Part shown: positions 22,245 to 34,479 of the stretch, one piece after another
How positions within the stretch are numbered: the stretch's first letter is position 1
How the letters are laid out: each line of letters starts with the position of its first letter
NCBI GenBank assembly: GCA_905147135.1
Contig: LR990048.1
Span: 16,352,563-16,416,562, forward strand
Direction of reading: 5' to 3'
DNA length: 64,000 nucleotides
Source: Blastobasis lacticolella
Lineage: Eukaryota > Arthropoda > Insecta > Lepidoptera > Blastobasidae
Position numbers and translations under genes: made by a program
Notes under the pieces: model-generated
The model's input: only the letters and a program-made list of their open reading frames with translations
Database searches by the model: none
What the model was told of the DNA's origin: nothing

Positions 22245-24140
22245 GTAAGTCGGCTCCAGGTAAAACGGAACGTCTGTTAGGTACTAGTTTAAAACGTAGA
22301 CGTCGATTTTTTTAAACAATGTTAACTTATAACGCGGTAGATTGGGATGACTTATTGTGCGCCACAATTTAATTAATAGTTACGAAATGATTATTTCTAA
22401 CCATCTACAATGCCAATAGATTACCTGAAACTAGTATGTATGTATGTATGTAAACTCTTTATTGCAACAACATAGTACATTTCAAAAGGAAACACTTACA
22501 AAGCAAAGGCGAACTTATCCCACAACGGTATCTCTTTCAGCTAACCTTAAATAAGCCGAAAGAAGCTTTAGTAGTATTAATTTTATGTGCCTTCAAAGCA
22601 TATTTTTATGTCAGGGCTGACAAGTTTATTAAATCGGCGAGCATCTTTCACGATTTCGAATATGAATCTAGCTTTTTGTAACATCGTAAAGTCAAACCAG
22701 TCATGCTGGTTTTAGAAATGAAATGAGTGTTCGTATGGTTCTGGTTATCTAAACATGTTAGATTAAGTAACAACAGTGATGAAATCTAATTGGACTACTT
22801 GTGCTGTGAACAAAAATAAACAAATCCGTACTGTCGACTAAGTTACGTGTTTACTTCCGCGCAATACGAGTACTTGCATCCGAACCAAACTATGGTACAA
22901 TGTATGTAATGTAAAAACATATTATTATGTAATTATGTAGAGTTAAGTACCTACTTAGGTACTAAAATAAACTGTCATACACAATTTTATCATTTATAAA
23001 AAACATTCTAAAGTAGGTAGGTTCGTTTAAGTCAATGCATTTTTCTGCTAAAATAGTGTAAATACATTTATTAATAATATTCAATTAAATAAACTTATTC
23101 TAAATATTCATTCTGTTATCACAAACTGTAATAAACGGAACAATAGGATATTTCATCATAGGAGTACTGGATTCTGTAATTTGCACTCAAGGTCAAAACA
23201 TTGTTATAAATTGCAGTTATTGGCATAACAACTTCATAATGTAACCTTTTTAAAAATAATTTATATACTGAAAAACTTTGTAATAAATAAATAGGAGATA
23301 ATTTGCTTGCACTATAATAGTACTATTTCACACTGCAAACAAAGCGCGCGCGCCGTTACATCGATTAAGAGCAAAAATGACAAATCGATTTTCTGCTCTG
23401 CTCACAGAGATAGGTATGCCTGCTTAATGATTGGTATAACGATTATCATTTGTGTCATCTTTCATAACCCATAAACCATAGGATTTTTGTTATAAAACAT
23501 GTTTTTGTTGTGTTAAAAGAATATAATGTTTTAAACTATAGCGGTTATTATCACACATTTAATAAAATTATCCCACCCAGCGCTCGCAGCTGTCTAGTTG
23601 TCCCGTGACCATGATGCATGCGACTGCCTCGAAATCTGTAAATGAAAATCTGTTAGCAAATAAATAAATAAAATAAAAATAAATAAATAAATATCGGGCT
23701 ACTCGTAAAGGTACGCAGTAGGAAACCCGGAACATACCTTTAAAACGTGTGTTAGAAGCAGTTACAGAAATAACATTGAACTCACAATTTATAGCATTTT
23801 CATGATGTACGGAATGTAGCTTAAAGGTAATTTGTATTTTATCATTATTAGATACTATGTAAATCTATAGGTACCGACTTACAAGACAAGGTTTACTTAT
23901 ATAATACCTACACTGAAAATAATGTCGAATGACAGGCTGTTCTACCTACTATGTCTTCGTTGCTGACTACTGATAAATAAAATCTTGACTGTTTTGTGGC
24001 TTTCCGCTTCATTACCTTCTACGGTTGGACGCTCAGTGTGTGGTTTCATAACTTTAAATTATTGACATAACATCACATATCTGTCTTCATAAATAATGTA
24101 CTTGCTCATCTGTATATGTTCTTATATATTGGTAATATTT
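22245..24140 (+). other. Intron 5 stretch without recognised features
   Basis: AT-rich. A short (TATG)n tract lies at 22434-22451. No genes are seen. Confidence 0.45.
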
Positions 24141-24144
24141 GAAT

Positions 24145-24392
24145 GTGGTGTGTGGTGCCGCCACCTCAAAGAATAGCACCACCCCATCTCTTCCCGTGGG
24201 TGTCGTAAGAGGCGACTAAGGGACAAATCCGAAAGGTGGGCAGCAGCATCTATCTGGGTAGATTTACATCAACTGCACTGCGATCTCCAACCCGCCTGCC
24301 AAGCGTGGAGATTATGGCAATGACCTCCCCTTTCGTGGGAGAGGCCCGAAGTCCTGCAGTGGACTGTTACGGGCTGTGATGATGATGATGAC
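24145..24392 (+). repeat. Family B repeat, full-length type copy
   Basis: It has GGTGTCGTAAGAGGCGACTA, CAACCCGCCTGCCAAGCGTG, CCCCTTTCGTGGGAGAGGCC and CCTGCAGTGGACTGTTACGG, ending in a (TGA)n microsatellite. Other copies are at 24885 (diverged), 44868 (reverse), 47680 and 53395. Confidence 0.75.
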
Positions 24393-24494
24393 AGATGTGT
24401 CACTCGACTAATCATGTCATGGCAAATATCTAGCTGTCAGAAAGCCAAACAAGATCTGAAGGATATGATAGAACTATTTAATTTATTTATTTAG

Positions 24495-24710
24495 GTTATT
24501 GACGAGCAGCATTGTTGCTTATGTGTCTATATCACACAGTGTTGAAAGTCATTTTAAACCAAGCAGAGACTGTTCGTTCGACTTCAACCACTCGTCCAGT
24601 CTGTTCTTGAAGGTATTCACAGACACGGCTGACACGATATTTTGTGGTAACTTGTTCCAATTTAATACTACTCTGTTAGATTTATTAATATTGATAAGTT
24701 CTTCATGTAA
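24495..24710 (-). mobile_element. LINE C-terminal fragment (minus strand)
   Basis: The minus strand reads NRVVLNWNKLPQNIVSAVSV, NTFKNRLDEWLKSNEQ and a stop. The RVVxxWNxLPxxVVxAxSVNxFKxRLD pattern is the usual C-terminus of non-LTR retrotransposon ORF2 in insects. Confidence 0.75.
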
Positions 24711-24884
24711 CTAATATCTATATGACGTGTTAACTGTCTCATGATACAGAAACACAGAACAGAACATCGAAAAATTCGACAGTTTTTATATCAGTTCAGT
24801 TGTTTCACAGAACATTGTCGCACCAAAGTTGAGCTTATAGACCTATAGATTAGACAAATATGATATGAGTAGAGTACAGGAACA

Positions 24885-25125
24885 CCTGTCAGCTTGACCT
24901 CCATGACTTACCTTGGCGAAAACAGGGCCAACCAACCCGTACTAGGGTGTCGTACAAGGCGACTGGATAACCTAGGATATGTTGGTTTTTGATACTGAGG
25001 TACCTATAATATTAAAATACCGTGACTGAGATCTAAAACCCGCCTGTCAAACGTGAAGTTCATGGCAATTTCCTTCACTAATGTGGAGAAGGCTCATGGA
25101 TTGTTCTAGGCTGATGATGTGGCTA
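24885..25125 (+). repeat. Family B repeat, diverged
   Basis: GGGTGTCGTACAAGGCGACT, AAACCCGCCTGTCAAACGTG and CTGATGATG occur in the same order as in the copy at 24145. Confidence 0.5.
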
Positions 25126-25489
25126 TGACAAACGTGGCCAGTAGGTATCTAGATCCGACACAGGATGCGGCCAGGCCGCGTCTAAAACATATCCGGTGTA
25201 TTATTTTTATGATTCTAGGTACTCACTTTCTAATACAGATATTCGCACTTACTTAAATCGCCTGATTATTTGTTATATTGTCACGAAAACTTGCTCTTTT
25301 TACATTAAAACATTACACTAGTTGCTATCTCATCTGATGGTAAATGACGATGCGAACGAATATTAATATAAGTAGGCACCTAATTAAAAATTCTTAAGTT
25401 CTTTTAAAAAGAAAAATATAAAGATTAAATAATAAGATGTAGGTATTTAATGCTATTTAGATACTTGAGTCCTTACACGTTATGACTAG

Positions 25490-25705
25490 CGACCCGCCTC
25501 AGCTTTGCACGGGTTTTCTCGGGGCTACTCCATCATAATATGCAAGTATTATACATATAAACCTTCCGGAAGAAATTCTCTAAATGATAGTGAAAACCGC
25601 ATTAGAATCCGATGGATGGTTTAAAAGATCTAAGCCTACATACAGAGAGGCAGACGGCGGGAAGCGACTTTGTTTTATACCATGTACTTTTAAAATATAA
25701 TTGTG
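25490..25705 (-). repeat. Family E repeat, reverse orientation
   Basis: It carries GCGACCCGCCTCAGCTTTGC, CATATAAACCTTCCGGAAG and GGGAAGCGACTTTGTTTTAT. The inner block is the reverse complement of the core at 19720. A related copy lies at 48600. Confidence 0.55.
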
Positions 25706-25709
25706 GGGT

Positions 25710-27330
25710 GTAACGGACTTCTTTGTATTACATTGTACGTTACGTAGGTAACCCTTCTCCCACATTACATTTAACGACGAATAATAAACATCTAAAATCT
25801 TACGCCATGCCTGTTACCTCAACGGGCGCGCCAAACCGACTGTGACAAACGGACGGACGGACGGCCCTCGGAATTTGGACCCTTGACGCGTTGGTGCGTG
25901 ACTTTGTAAGTTTGTTGTGTTTATTTGGAGACTGTGAAGACATATGTCAGTATTTTCGTATTCCTACTAATATTATAAAATTATGCAAAAGTTTGTAAGG
26001 ATGGATGTTTGTTACTCTTACATGCGAAAACTACTGAACGGATTTTGATGAAAATTTGCAGGTACCCAGAATAAGACGTTAGTGTAACGGTTCGGCTATA
26101 ATTTATTTCGGAATTCGACTTGGTACTGCAGGAACCACGACATAATCAAATTCTACGCGGATAAAGTCAGCGGAAACCCTTTGAAATTAAGGCTTTCATG
26201 ATTTTCCCACCCTATGGCCTATATCAGATATTTGCCTCTGTCAGATATTTTGATTTATCATTAGCCTAGGCTGTCCTATGCTGGGCAAAGACTTCCCACA
26301 ACCTTCGCCATGCTTCATTGGAGGCATAGCATCTGGACAGCTCCTATGTCACCCACTTTCGCACCCATTACATATGTTTTTAAAGTCTATTTTATAGTAA
26401 GATTTGTTGTTAGCACTTATTACGCACGCGCTTACAACTCTTCAATGTTACCTTACCTTTGCTCAGCAGCTGTTTCCGCGTCGCGCAACAGAAGCTGGTA
26501 ACCACGCATTGGAACAATAGTAAACAGCTTCCCACGCCGCATCTCCGCGATTACAAGTGTGAAACATGTGACAAGTGGCGATTATATTTTTACGCCCGCA
26601 ATCCCAGTTCTTATTGACATAAGAACATGTTTAATGGGCACTTAGCCTGGTGGATGTATGAACGTATAGGCTGCATCAAGATTAAGCGGTAATGGAAGAC
26701 GTATCGCAAACCAACGTTCCTACTGAAATTTCGAACGGACTCATCTCAGTTAAATTATAGTCAGAATGCTCGCCAGATAACTCTGCTCGCGGCTGAGAAA
26801 GGAACTTAAATTGATAGACAGCCAACCCTATAGCAACCCTCAAATTCTATTAGCTATGAAGGTGGCTGTCTGTGAAACCAAGTTCCATTTTCAGCCGCGA
26901 GCATTCAGTACAGAATAACAAATAACTAGATAACAAATTGACCTGTATTCGAAAACGGGTTGAAGTAAATACACAACCTTCCGACAAATCGTGTTTCTTC
27001 CAGGCGTCATCTGCGATTTCGTTTTCTACCGCCAAAGAAAGTGTTCCCAATCCGGCAGCCCGCCGTCCGCACACATTGGGCGCTGCGCGGGCGCATGGCG
27101 CGGCACACGCTGCGCAGTAATTGACAATTTCAGCAAAACTAATTGCCATGGCAGAACGAGAGCGTGACGCTCTCTCTTTACCTCTTTCCCCGTCATGATA
27201 AACCCACTGTGTATCAGCGACTGAGTTTCCGCACTGTTTTATATTGAGCTGTTTATTTTTTACATTAACTACCGTCTACAATGTAGTAGTTCCATCTATC
27301 GTGTTGCGCGTGACATAAGTCTTTTGAATT
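25710..27330 (+). other. Intron 5 stretch with a GC-rich patch
   Basis: A GC-rich patch at 27045-27120 gives overlapping open frames on both strands but no motif. A retrotransposon-like remnant (GCCTAGGCTGTCCTATGCTG) lies near 26262. Nothing else is recognised. Confidence 0.4.
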
Positions 27331-27340
27331 TGTATTCTCT

Positions 27341-27724
27341 TTGTCACATCTTTATAAAGTTGGATCTGACACGCCTTTAGGCTTGGTATTCAACACTTGT
27401 TTTTTTTATTTTCTACACGACAGTATTAATTTTTCAATGCAAAAACAGAGCAATAGCAAAAATTTGTACAATTTCACCAGTGAAAGCTGTGAATTTACCG
27501 ATACCCTATTTTCGTTACTTAAGCAACGATCGGACAAAAAACGGAATAGGCAGCGGGCTGTGGAAACTGTAACCAAATTGAAAACACGCGGTCCAAGCGC
27601 ACTAATAAAAATATCGTTGAATACGGACAGCACATGGCTGATATGGGGGTTCATTGTGGGAAACCTTCATCCAGCCATTGATGGATGTATTCCAAACTCT
27701 CTAGGAGTACAAAATCCGAAATAA
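27341..27724 (+). CDS. CARD-like open frame of unknown status
   Basis: An intact 127-codon frame in AT-rich intron DNA. Residues about 52-95 (FTDTLFSLLKQRSDKKRNRQ, then KLKTRGPSALIKIS) resemble helices 3-5 of a caspase recruitment domain, in which a basic RxxARxLxxxLxxRGPxAF pattern is usual, as in initiator caspases. The N-terminal 30 residues and the C-terminal 35 show no motif, and no caspase catalytic region follows. It could be a fragment of a CARD gene carried here by duplication or retroposition, or a chance resemblance. Confidence 0.3.
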   Translation: MSHLYKVGSDTPLGLVFNTCFFYFLHDSINFSMQKQSNSKNLYNFTSESCEFTDTLFSLLKQRSDKKRNRQRAVETVTKLKTRGPSALIKISLNTDSTWLIWGFIVGNLHPAIDGCIPNSLGVQNPK

Positions 27725-29870
27725 ACTTTGTCACAATAACCTAAGCGAGTTGGATCGATAGAAACAGTCATTCGTTTCCTTCGAACGAATCTCGCTATTT
27801 TTATAGATATAGCCTACGCGTTTTAGCTGATACCTACTTAAACAAAAAACTTCATACGAAAAAGCGTTAAACATCATTCTTAAACGTGTAATTAAGAATT
27901 TAGTGCAAGCCGGGTTTAAAGAGAGAAATTTGTCAGGGCCGTAGCAACAAGTAGAACAATATATATACAAGTAGAACGTATATGTACGGGTGTACAGGAG
28001 CAAGCGCGGCGTTATGTATGTAGCTTTAGAACGGTCATCGCAGTATAGTGAGATCGGTCAGATCCCAGTATAAATAGGTTTATCTTCAACTGGTTCTAGA
28101 GGTGAACAAGATACACTATTTGTATTCGACGAGCCATCTAACAGGCAGGTTGTAATGACGGCATCGTGTCGTGACTCCATTGTGCGAACGGAAGTGGCGT
28201 ATTAAGCGCGGTGTTTAGGTGAACTCGCCTTGTCACGGGGTGCCTCCTTCATTGTTTAAATGTGAAGGCAGAGTTCAAGGCTTCGATCATGATTTGAAGG
28301 TCTCGGCTAGAAAAACTTCTTACCTAGTTACGTTATGAAATTTATTATAAAGCTAATCAGTGACATGACAAACGAGCAGACCTGATGAAAAGAAGAGTCA
28401 GAGATCATTCTCTCTCAAGATGTCAGGGAGAGAATGAAGATACAGAGCGATAGAGGAGTTTTATTCGCCTAGGGACGCACGCGCTCAGGCGATCCACCAC
28501 GAAACATCCATCGCCTTTCCGCAATAAATAGAGTTGGGCAGGATGATGAAGGGTGGGAGAGAGAGATGATTCCACATGTGAGCGAATAGTTTGCCGCTAA
28601 TGTACAGCTACTATTGTATATTTTCAACGTTGTAGTCTCCTCCTTAAGTCCTCTTTAAGTAGTGGTTAAATCCTCCGTATGATAAACGTTTAAATGTCCA
28701 TTAATTATTGGATAGTTACACCCGGTTATTTTTCTAGTCAACGCACTGTCTTCGTTAAAAAAATAGCAATATTTTTATGGTTGACATTTCCCCCTGCATT
28801 GTACAAGATTGTAGGTACCTACTGAGTAAGTTACATGTGATCTATGATTTAGCGCTAAATAAACTTATCCCAGACACGCACGCAACACAATGGACAATAG
28901 TTCACCTTGCCGCCAAGACCTAGAAGAAAGGCTTGAAGTTCAAGGCTCTTGGAACTATGCTTCCGAATTCTAGCACAGATCTAGGTCAGAGAGTGCAACG
29001 TAAAAAGCGTACAATGCCACAAACTTATCTAACGCGGTGGCCAAAATTGGAACTAAGTGTCGCCATCTTGAAATGTCTTTTTCAGTTTGACAACAACGCC
29101 GTCATCGGAGATAAGTTTGTAAGTAACAATATTATTACCACTTGACAGTCTGATAGTGATCTCGGATTTGTAACGCTCATTTAGCTTGGCACATTGCGGT
29201 GCGGTTTGAAAGGAGCCTATGTTATTTATTAACCTTCGAATATAATTATTTTTTTATTCTATTGCATTTGCATCGTAAGTCGGTCATTCGAAAAGAAAAT
29301 TAGGTTCTGAATACAGTTGCATTGGAATATTCAACTACCTATCTCTCTAATAGTACCTCGTAATTCGTAATTTATTCAAGAGACATTAATTATATATCTC
29401 ATTGCGGCAACGAAATGAAGTGACAGTCCCATTAAATTGATAAACGGTATGAAAGTGGCTTAAAAGCGGCTCGTGAGCTTTAAAGTGTAGTAAACATGGG
29501 CAATGATTTACGTATCTACCGCCATGGACTCGGCAAGATACACTATGTATCGTACCAACGCTTGACCCTATCAAATAGTCAATTAATATGTGCAATCACA
29601 AGCGGCTTAGTAACCATGGACCTATGTGAATGCAATTTACATTATGTAAAACTGATTCTTGGAAATTGAACCTTTATTGAGACTGGAGGGCAACGTGACG
29701 TCAGTTTTAACTGAATAAATAGCACTTTAACTACATATAAACAATACGATGAATCGTTCTGTCGGCGAAGGATTTGCTCGTAGAACGAAGTGATTTCGGC
29801 GAAACGCCCCTACGTCGAAAGATGAAACGGTATATCTTCTTCCATTTCACTCTATGACTACCTACGCACG
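27725..29870 (+). other. Intron 5 stretch without recognised features
   Basis: Low-GC DNA with chance frames only. GTGGCCAAAATTGGAACTAA near 29038 resembles GTGGCCAAAGCTGGAATTAA near 12200, so both may be parts of another old repeat. Confidence 0.4.
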
Positions 29871-29874
29871 ACAA

Positions 29875-29910
29875 ACTTATAAAACCCCTTTTTTCGTCGG
29901 GGGTTAAAAA
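29875..29910 (-). repeat. Family F repeat, short remnant
   Basis: AAACTTATAAAACCCCTTTT and TTCGTCGGGGGTTAAAA are the reverse of the ends of the copies at 37312 and 55785. Confidence 0.5.
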
Positions 29911-30111
29911 CAACCCAACGACGATATTCACACCATCTACTTATCTTTTTTAGGTAGGTCTCTACGTTATTATCCATCGAGAATAATCCAGATTTGTGTG
30001 CCAAGTAGAGCATAACCGCACCATTCTTATCTCGAAGTCATTCATATTTCCATGTGCTTTCTTGTCACATGACTTTCATCCCTCCGCATAAAATAATCAT
30101 CTTGGCGTGAA

Positions 30112-30310
30112 TATCCCAGTTGTAGTTTTGCACATTTAGCAGATCAGGTCGTTACAGTAGAGCGACTGCCATCTGACCTCACTGACCCTGTTAACAAAGG
30201 AACCTGACCAGATTGGATCATGGTAACACCTGTCACCTGCCACATTTAGTCACCGAATGTGCAGGTTTCATCACGATGTTTTCGCTCGCCGTTGGTTAGT
30301 CTACAACTAA
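30112..30310 (+). repeat. Family A repeat, near full length
   Basis: ATCAGGTCGTTACAGTAGAG, GACTGCCATCTGACCTC, GACCAGATTGGATCATGG and GAATGTGCAGGTTTCATCAC occur in order. Confidence 0.7.
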
Positions 30311-31960
30311 TGCACCAATGTAACTCAGAAAACGAACCCTGTACCTTTCAATTACAAGTCGAACCCCCCAACCGCCGCTCGCTACTTTCATCCCTGAAAG
30401 TATTCAACCCCGAAACCACGCCTTTTACTATTCTTCTCTCCAATTTCAACAACCGCTCTCATCATGAAAATGCGCCCACGCACTCACTTTCTGAACATTT
30501 ACCGGCATACTTCAGTGGCATACTTAAATCGGGTACTGTTTGCATGTTTGCCGCGGAGCCACAACGGTGTCGCAAAAGCGCTAACCACCCGATAATGACG
30601 CTTTGTGGGTCATGAACACAGATATTTATAACCTACACACCATATTAGATACCTGTACCTATAGGCATTTGTTAACAGTAGCTTGCAGCGACAAGTAGTT
30701 TAACTCTTCATAACTTTACAGGTTGTTGGGTCTTTCAAGTTTTACTTTTATTATGTTTTAAATATCGGGAAAGCTCGTTTTCAGACCAACCTCGTGTTCG
30801 GACTCATGATAAAGTACATCTAGTTTGGCCTAAAAGCTTTAGGTACAAACGGCTTTGGCCTAGGTCGAAGATTTCGGTTAGTGCCAATGACCCGAAACAA
30901 ACGAAATGATACAAAAAGAGCATGGGCTTCAGTCTGTGGAAAGTAAGAAACACTAACAAAAAAAATATCTAAAATTAATCGTTTATAAAGTCTGTTTGTA
31001 TGAATTTCCGCAACTGCTCCTAAGCTCCATTACGGTATTTTATGCGATTTTCACTGTCAACCCGGGAACACCCCTGCGAACCGTAGCGGGTCTAAATAAT
31101 AAACTTGGCTTTTTCAAAATAATTTCGTGCTAGGCCAAACTAGTTTGCCCTACAATAGGGTTTGACTGCTACACATATATTATATTATTGCACCTCAACT
31201 CAACTAAACATTAAAGTAGGTACAATCCCTTCGATAACAATGCATCAAAATGACTCTCAAATCAAACCTCGTTAAAACAGCATAGGTAGATACACACCAT
31301 ACACATAACTCGAGACTTTCTATTCCACAACTAAATCACATACCCTCCACCTCAATTGAATACCGGATCGCTTTCCCATCCACACAAACTGCAATATAAA
31401 CACACACCAGCCATGGTTAGATTGCATTAAAATTGCTTAGCACCAAACGGCGAGGGACCAGCTGGTAACTGTCATTTTCCGGAAGGCGACACGGCGGTTC
31501 AATTGACTGCTTTATACTATCGCCGGTGGCTGTAGCTTTCCCTGGAAGAGTCGAGCGTTGCAGTCGTATGTTAACCCGTACATTGAAAACCTGATCATGA
31601 TAAGTGTTGATTAAGATTTCCTACTTATTACTAGGGCTACGAATTAGTATTTTTTTTTGTGATAAAGTTTTTAAGAGTTTCGTGGTTATTCGCTACACTT
31701 TTACTGCACATATTGTCGGGTTTGTTACTATCGCGCTAAGACGCTTTCATACAGCGCTTAAAGATATCTGTCTACCCTCTTTCGGATTCGATTCGGATTC
31801 TCTATGTCGTACATAATAAGCATGTAGAGATGCCGTAATTCCATTTCAATGTTTCCTTCTAAGTGGATATTATTAAAGGTATGGTACCTATGTATATCAA
31901 TTCAAATTCGTGGACAGACTACATCATGTTGCTTTTACTTAACTAAATAGGTAGTCTAAA
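30311..31960 (+). other. Intron 5 stretch without recognised features
   Basis: The open frame at 30259-30615 begins inside a repeat and lacks motifs. No gene is recognised. Confidence 0.4.
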
Positions 31961-31964
31961 GTCA

Positions 31965-32085
31965 AATATCTATCCACATCGCCGAGGACAGGACTCCATG
32001 GCGCCGAATAGTCCACGAAAAAGTGATTCAGCGAGGTCACGACCCTCAGCATTGAGGAGATACGACGCAAGGAGAAGTCAAATAA
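31965..32085 (+). mobile_element. Non-LTR retrotransposon C-terminal remnant
   Basis: The plus strand reads AEDRTPWRRIVHEKVIQRGH, similar to the C-terminus of insect LINE ORF2 proteins. It is degenerate and followed by AT-rich DNA with an (AAAT)n-like tract near 32200. Confidence 0.45.
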
Positions 32086-32089
32086 TGTA

Positions 32090-33190
32090 TATGTATATAA
32101 AACTATCTTCGATAGTTTTAGGTACAAGATTTTTTCTAATATTCCTACATCCGAAATAACAAATGTATGTATTTCCTGTGCACAATAAACTGTTAAATAA
32201 ATAAATAAATAAACAAACGTCATAAAGAGATTTAGCCATCGGTAGGTGTGTTGTTTTATTATTTTTCGTAATGAGTTTATTCATAATTTTTGTGTAAGCA
32301 AATATTCTCTATTTCCACGTAGTATACAACAGTTTTGTTACTAATATTCTTGTACTTTCCTTGTTAAGACTGCAAAGTGAAAAATGGAAGTACAGGCTGT
32401 GGTACAGACTACAAGCCTTCTTCTTCTTTGCCTTCTCCCATTACGGGTCGACCCGTTTTGAGGCGACTGTGGTACAGGCCTACTTGTGTCGATTTGTCGA
32501 CGTTATCTTGATACTAAACAGTCATGTGTTTTTGTAACGGGCATTCACTTAGCTGTTTTCGCGTTGTTCTTCGTTGCAAATCACTCAGTTGTTTGTCGTC
32601 ATTGTTTATAGGTATAGGTCATTGTTTTATGATCTATAAAATATTTTAGTTAGCACAAAATTGCTCATGTATGTACTTGATAAGGAAGGTGTCTCATTCT
32701 TCCACAGGCTTATGCTGTCCAATAAAGTATCCTCAAATATTTGACATGTTGTCATCGAATTTATGACGCTGATCGCATTTTACGATATCACGTCGTATGA
32801 CGATGTCCACAAGATCGTAGTAATTAGGTCGGCCTAGACGTAAAATACTGCTTTATTATATTTCGTTACAACAAATAATTTCTATTTCTTACCGTTCAAA
32901 GTGAATGCTTCATGTCGTTGTGTGCACATTCCTACGCGTCGAATTAGCTGCATGTATTGATTTCCGTTTTAAATCTCAAGATAATTCTTCTTTCCAACTG
33001 GACAATTTAACTTCGAATCAATCAGCAGCGATTACCGCAAAAAATTCGGAATTCTTGTTACGAAAAAATTGCGATTAATCGGAGCGAGTACGAAGATTGC
33101 ATCAATATTTATAAAGATGGCGGGCCGGTGCTGCGTGCGCGGGCGGCGCGCAAACCGCCGCTGCACTCCGCCGATGCAGCGCGGGAACTG
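32090..33190 (+). other. Intron 5 end, before candidate exon B
   Basis: AT-rich until a CpG-rich patch at about 33115-33190 that precedes the candidate promoter. A small hairpin (AAAACTATC, loop, GATAGTTTT) lies near 32100. Confidence 0.4.
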
Positions 33191-33197
33191 CAACCGA

Positions 33198-33268
33198 CCA
33201 ATCACGATCGAATAATTTATTTTTCATAGTCCCTCTGGGATAAAAACCTTAGTTATAGTACAGCCAGT
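33198..33268 (+). promoter_or_regulatory. Candidate core promoter before exon B
   Basis: A CpG-rich patch (33115-33190) is followed by CCAAT at 33198-33202, a TATA-like GATAAAAA at 33239-33246, and an initiator-like CAGT at 33265-33268, about 26 nt after the TATA-like element. This spacing is canonical for an arthropod promoter. The coding start at 33382 lies about 115 nt downstream. A 12-codon upstream ORF begins at 33294. Confidence 0.5.
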
Positions 33269-33381
33269 GCGTGTTAAAGTGATAATAAAATAAATGTATC
33301 GACTGCTAAGTTTTAGCGTCAATAGTTCCTAAGCGAAAGTGTATGTGAATACTGAGTAGCGAAATTCATTTCTTTTTTGCA

Positions 33382-33447
33382 ATGATGGAATCGTTCTACG
33401 AAGCTGTTAGAACGCTGAGCAGAAAAACTTTAAAACGAAAGAAAAAG
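33382..33447 (+). CDS. Candidate alternative first coding exon B (22 residues)
   Basis: ATGATG opens 22 codons reading MMESFYEAVRTLSRKTLKRK and ending in two further Lys codons at AAAAAG|GTAACC, in phase 0. This joins exon 6 (34166) in frame across an intron of 718 nt. A plausible promoter lies just upstream. The product would begin with a short basic N-terminus followed by the charged linker, MyTH4 and FERM. The exon is short, so coding is inferred from the start codon, donor, phase and promoter together. Confidence 0.5.
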
Positions 33448-33864
33448 GTAACCTATTCAAGTTCATGTCCGGTCTTATCCATGTCTAAATATTCAATTTC
33501 CCAGTATCAACAAATGATTTAATGTAAAGTTCTTATACTTCCTTAAAACGATTCTTCCGGTTTGTGCACCTAGATCTTACTTCCGGTCCGATATATTTAT
33601 AAAAATATATCTGTCTATGATCACCGGAAAGTCGCATTTTAAAACTTCATAATCTTTGTGCTATTTCTTCATCAATTACACCGGTATCTGGCCAGTGAGG
33701 AGATAGCGCAGGCGCAGGTGTGCAGGAAAGCGTGAACGGAACGTTTGCGCCCGCGCCTAGCAAATTACAGTATCTTGCTTTGTACTGTTAACGAAGCGTG
33801 ATTTGATTGATTAATTTGTATTAGTAGGTACAGACCACAAAAATTAACCTACAATTTACGGCAA

Positions 33865-34045
33865 ATATTAGGCGCCCTGGAGAGTACAACAAGGAGTTAT
33901 TTATGGGGTGAGAAGGTTTTTACGGTGTTGGCAGCGCGTGATTGATACCTCTGGTATTGCAAACATTTTGAACGGTACCGTAACTGCTTATCATCAGGCA
34001 GCCCGTAAGCTTGATTGCCACCTTAGTGGCATAAAAAAATAGTCA
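33865..34045 (-). repeat. Family D repeat, reverse orientation
   Basis: CTGGAGAGTACAACAAGGAG, GGTATTGCAAACATTTTG, CATCAGGCAGCCCGTAAGC and GCCACCTTAGTGGCATAAAA are the reverse complement of the copy at 20815. Confidence 0.65.
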
Positions 34046-34165
34046 CAGGTAAAAATAAGTCAGTCCCAAAATATGTGTTCCATGTAGCTATTTCAAATGA
34101 AAGCGCGTTGCACCAAATTCAATGTAATATTTCAGTGCTAACCCATATCTTATTCATTGTTCTAG

Positions 34166-34479
34166 GTGCAACCAAAGCCGACTACAAATGGCGTCACCAA
34201 GGAACGGATATCGGAACGCGAGGTCAGAGAGGTCCGGGAGTCCAGGGACTCTAGAGATTCCAGAGATATGCGGGAGATCCGCGACTCTAGAGAGGAAACG
34301 GAACATGTGGAAAGACGGCAGGCCTCCTCACCCATACCCAGGGAAAGAGAGAGGGACAGAGACAGAGATATCAGGGACAGAGAAATGAGGGACGACAGAA
34401 GAGACCAGTCGACACCGCAGCACGACGGAAGACATCCGCTCCTGCAGTTTGCGGTCGACCACTTCCGACAAAGTCCTGA
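34166..34479 (+). CDS. Myo15: Myosin XV exon 6: charged linker and start of C-terminal MyTH4
   Basis: The acceptor TTCTAG|GTG is in phase 0 and the donor CCTGA|GTGAGT leaves phase 2. The exon first reads VQPKPTTNGVTKERI, then a low-complexity segment of Arg-Asp, Arg-Glu and Asp-Ser-Arg repeats (about residues 616-680), then HPLLQFAVDHFRQSPE. The last motif is the usual opening helix of a MyTH4 domain. The opening VQP resembles the residues that end SH3 domains in this class, so an SH3 exon could once have preceded it. The upstream intron is nearly 30 kb. Confidence 0.87.

Noticed and set aside
26850..27149. Minus-strand frame of 99 residues with an Ala/Cys-rich N-terminus
   Set aside because: It arises from a local GC-rich patch; no motif, no splice context and no support from the opposite strand.
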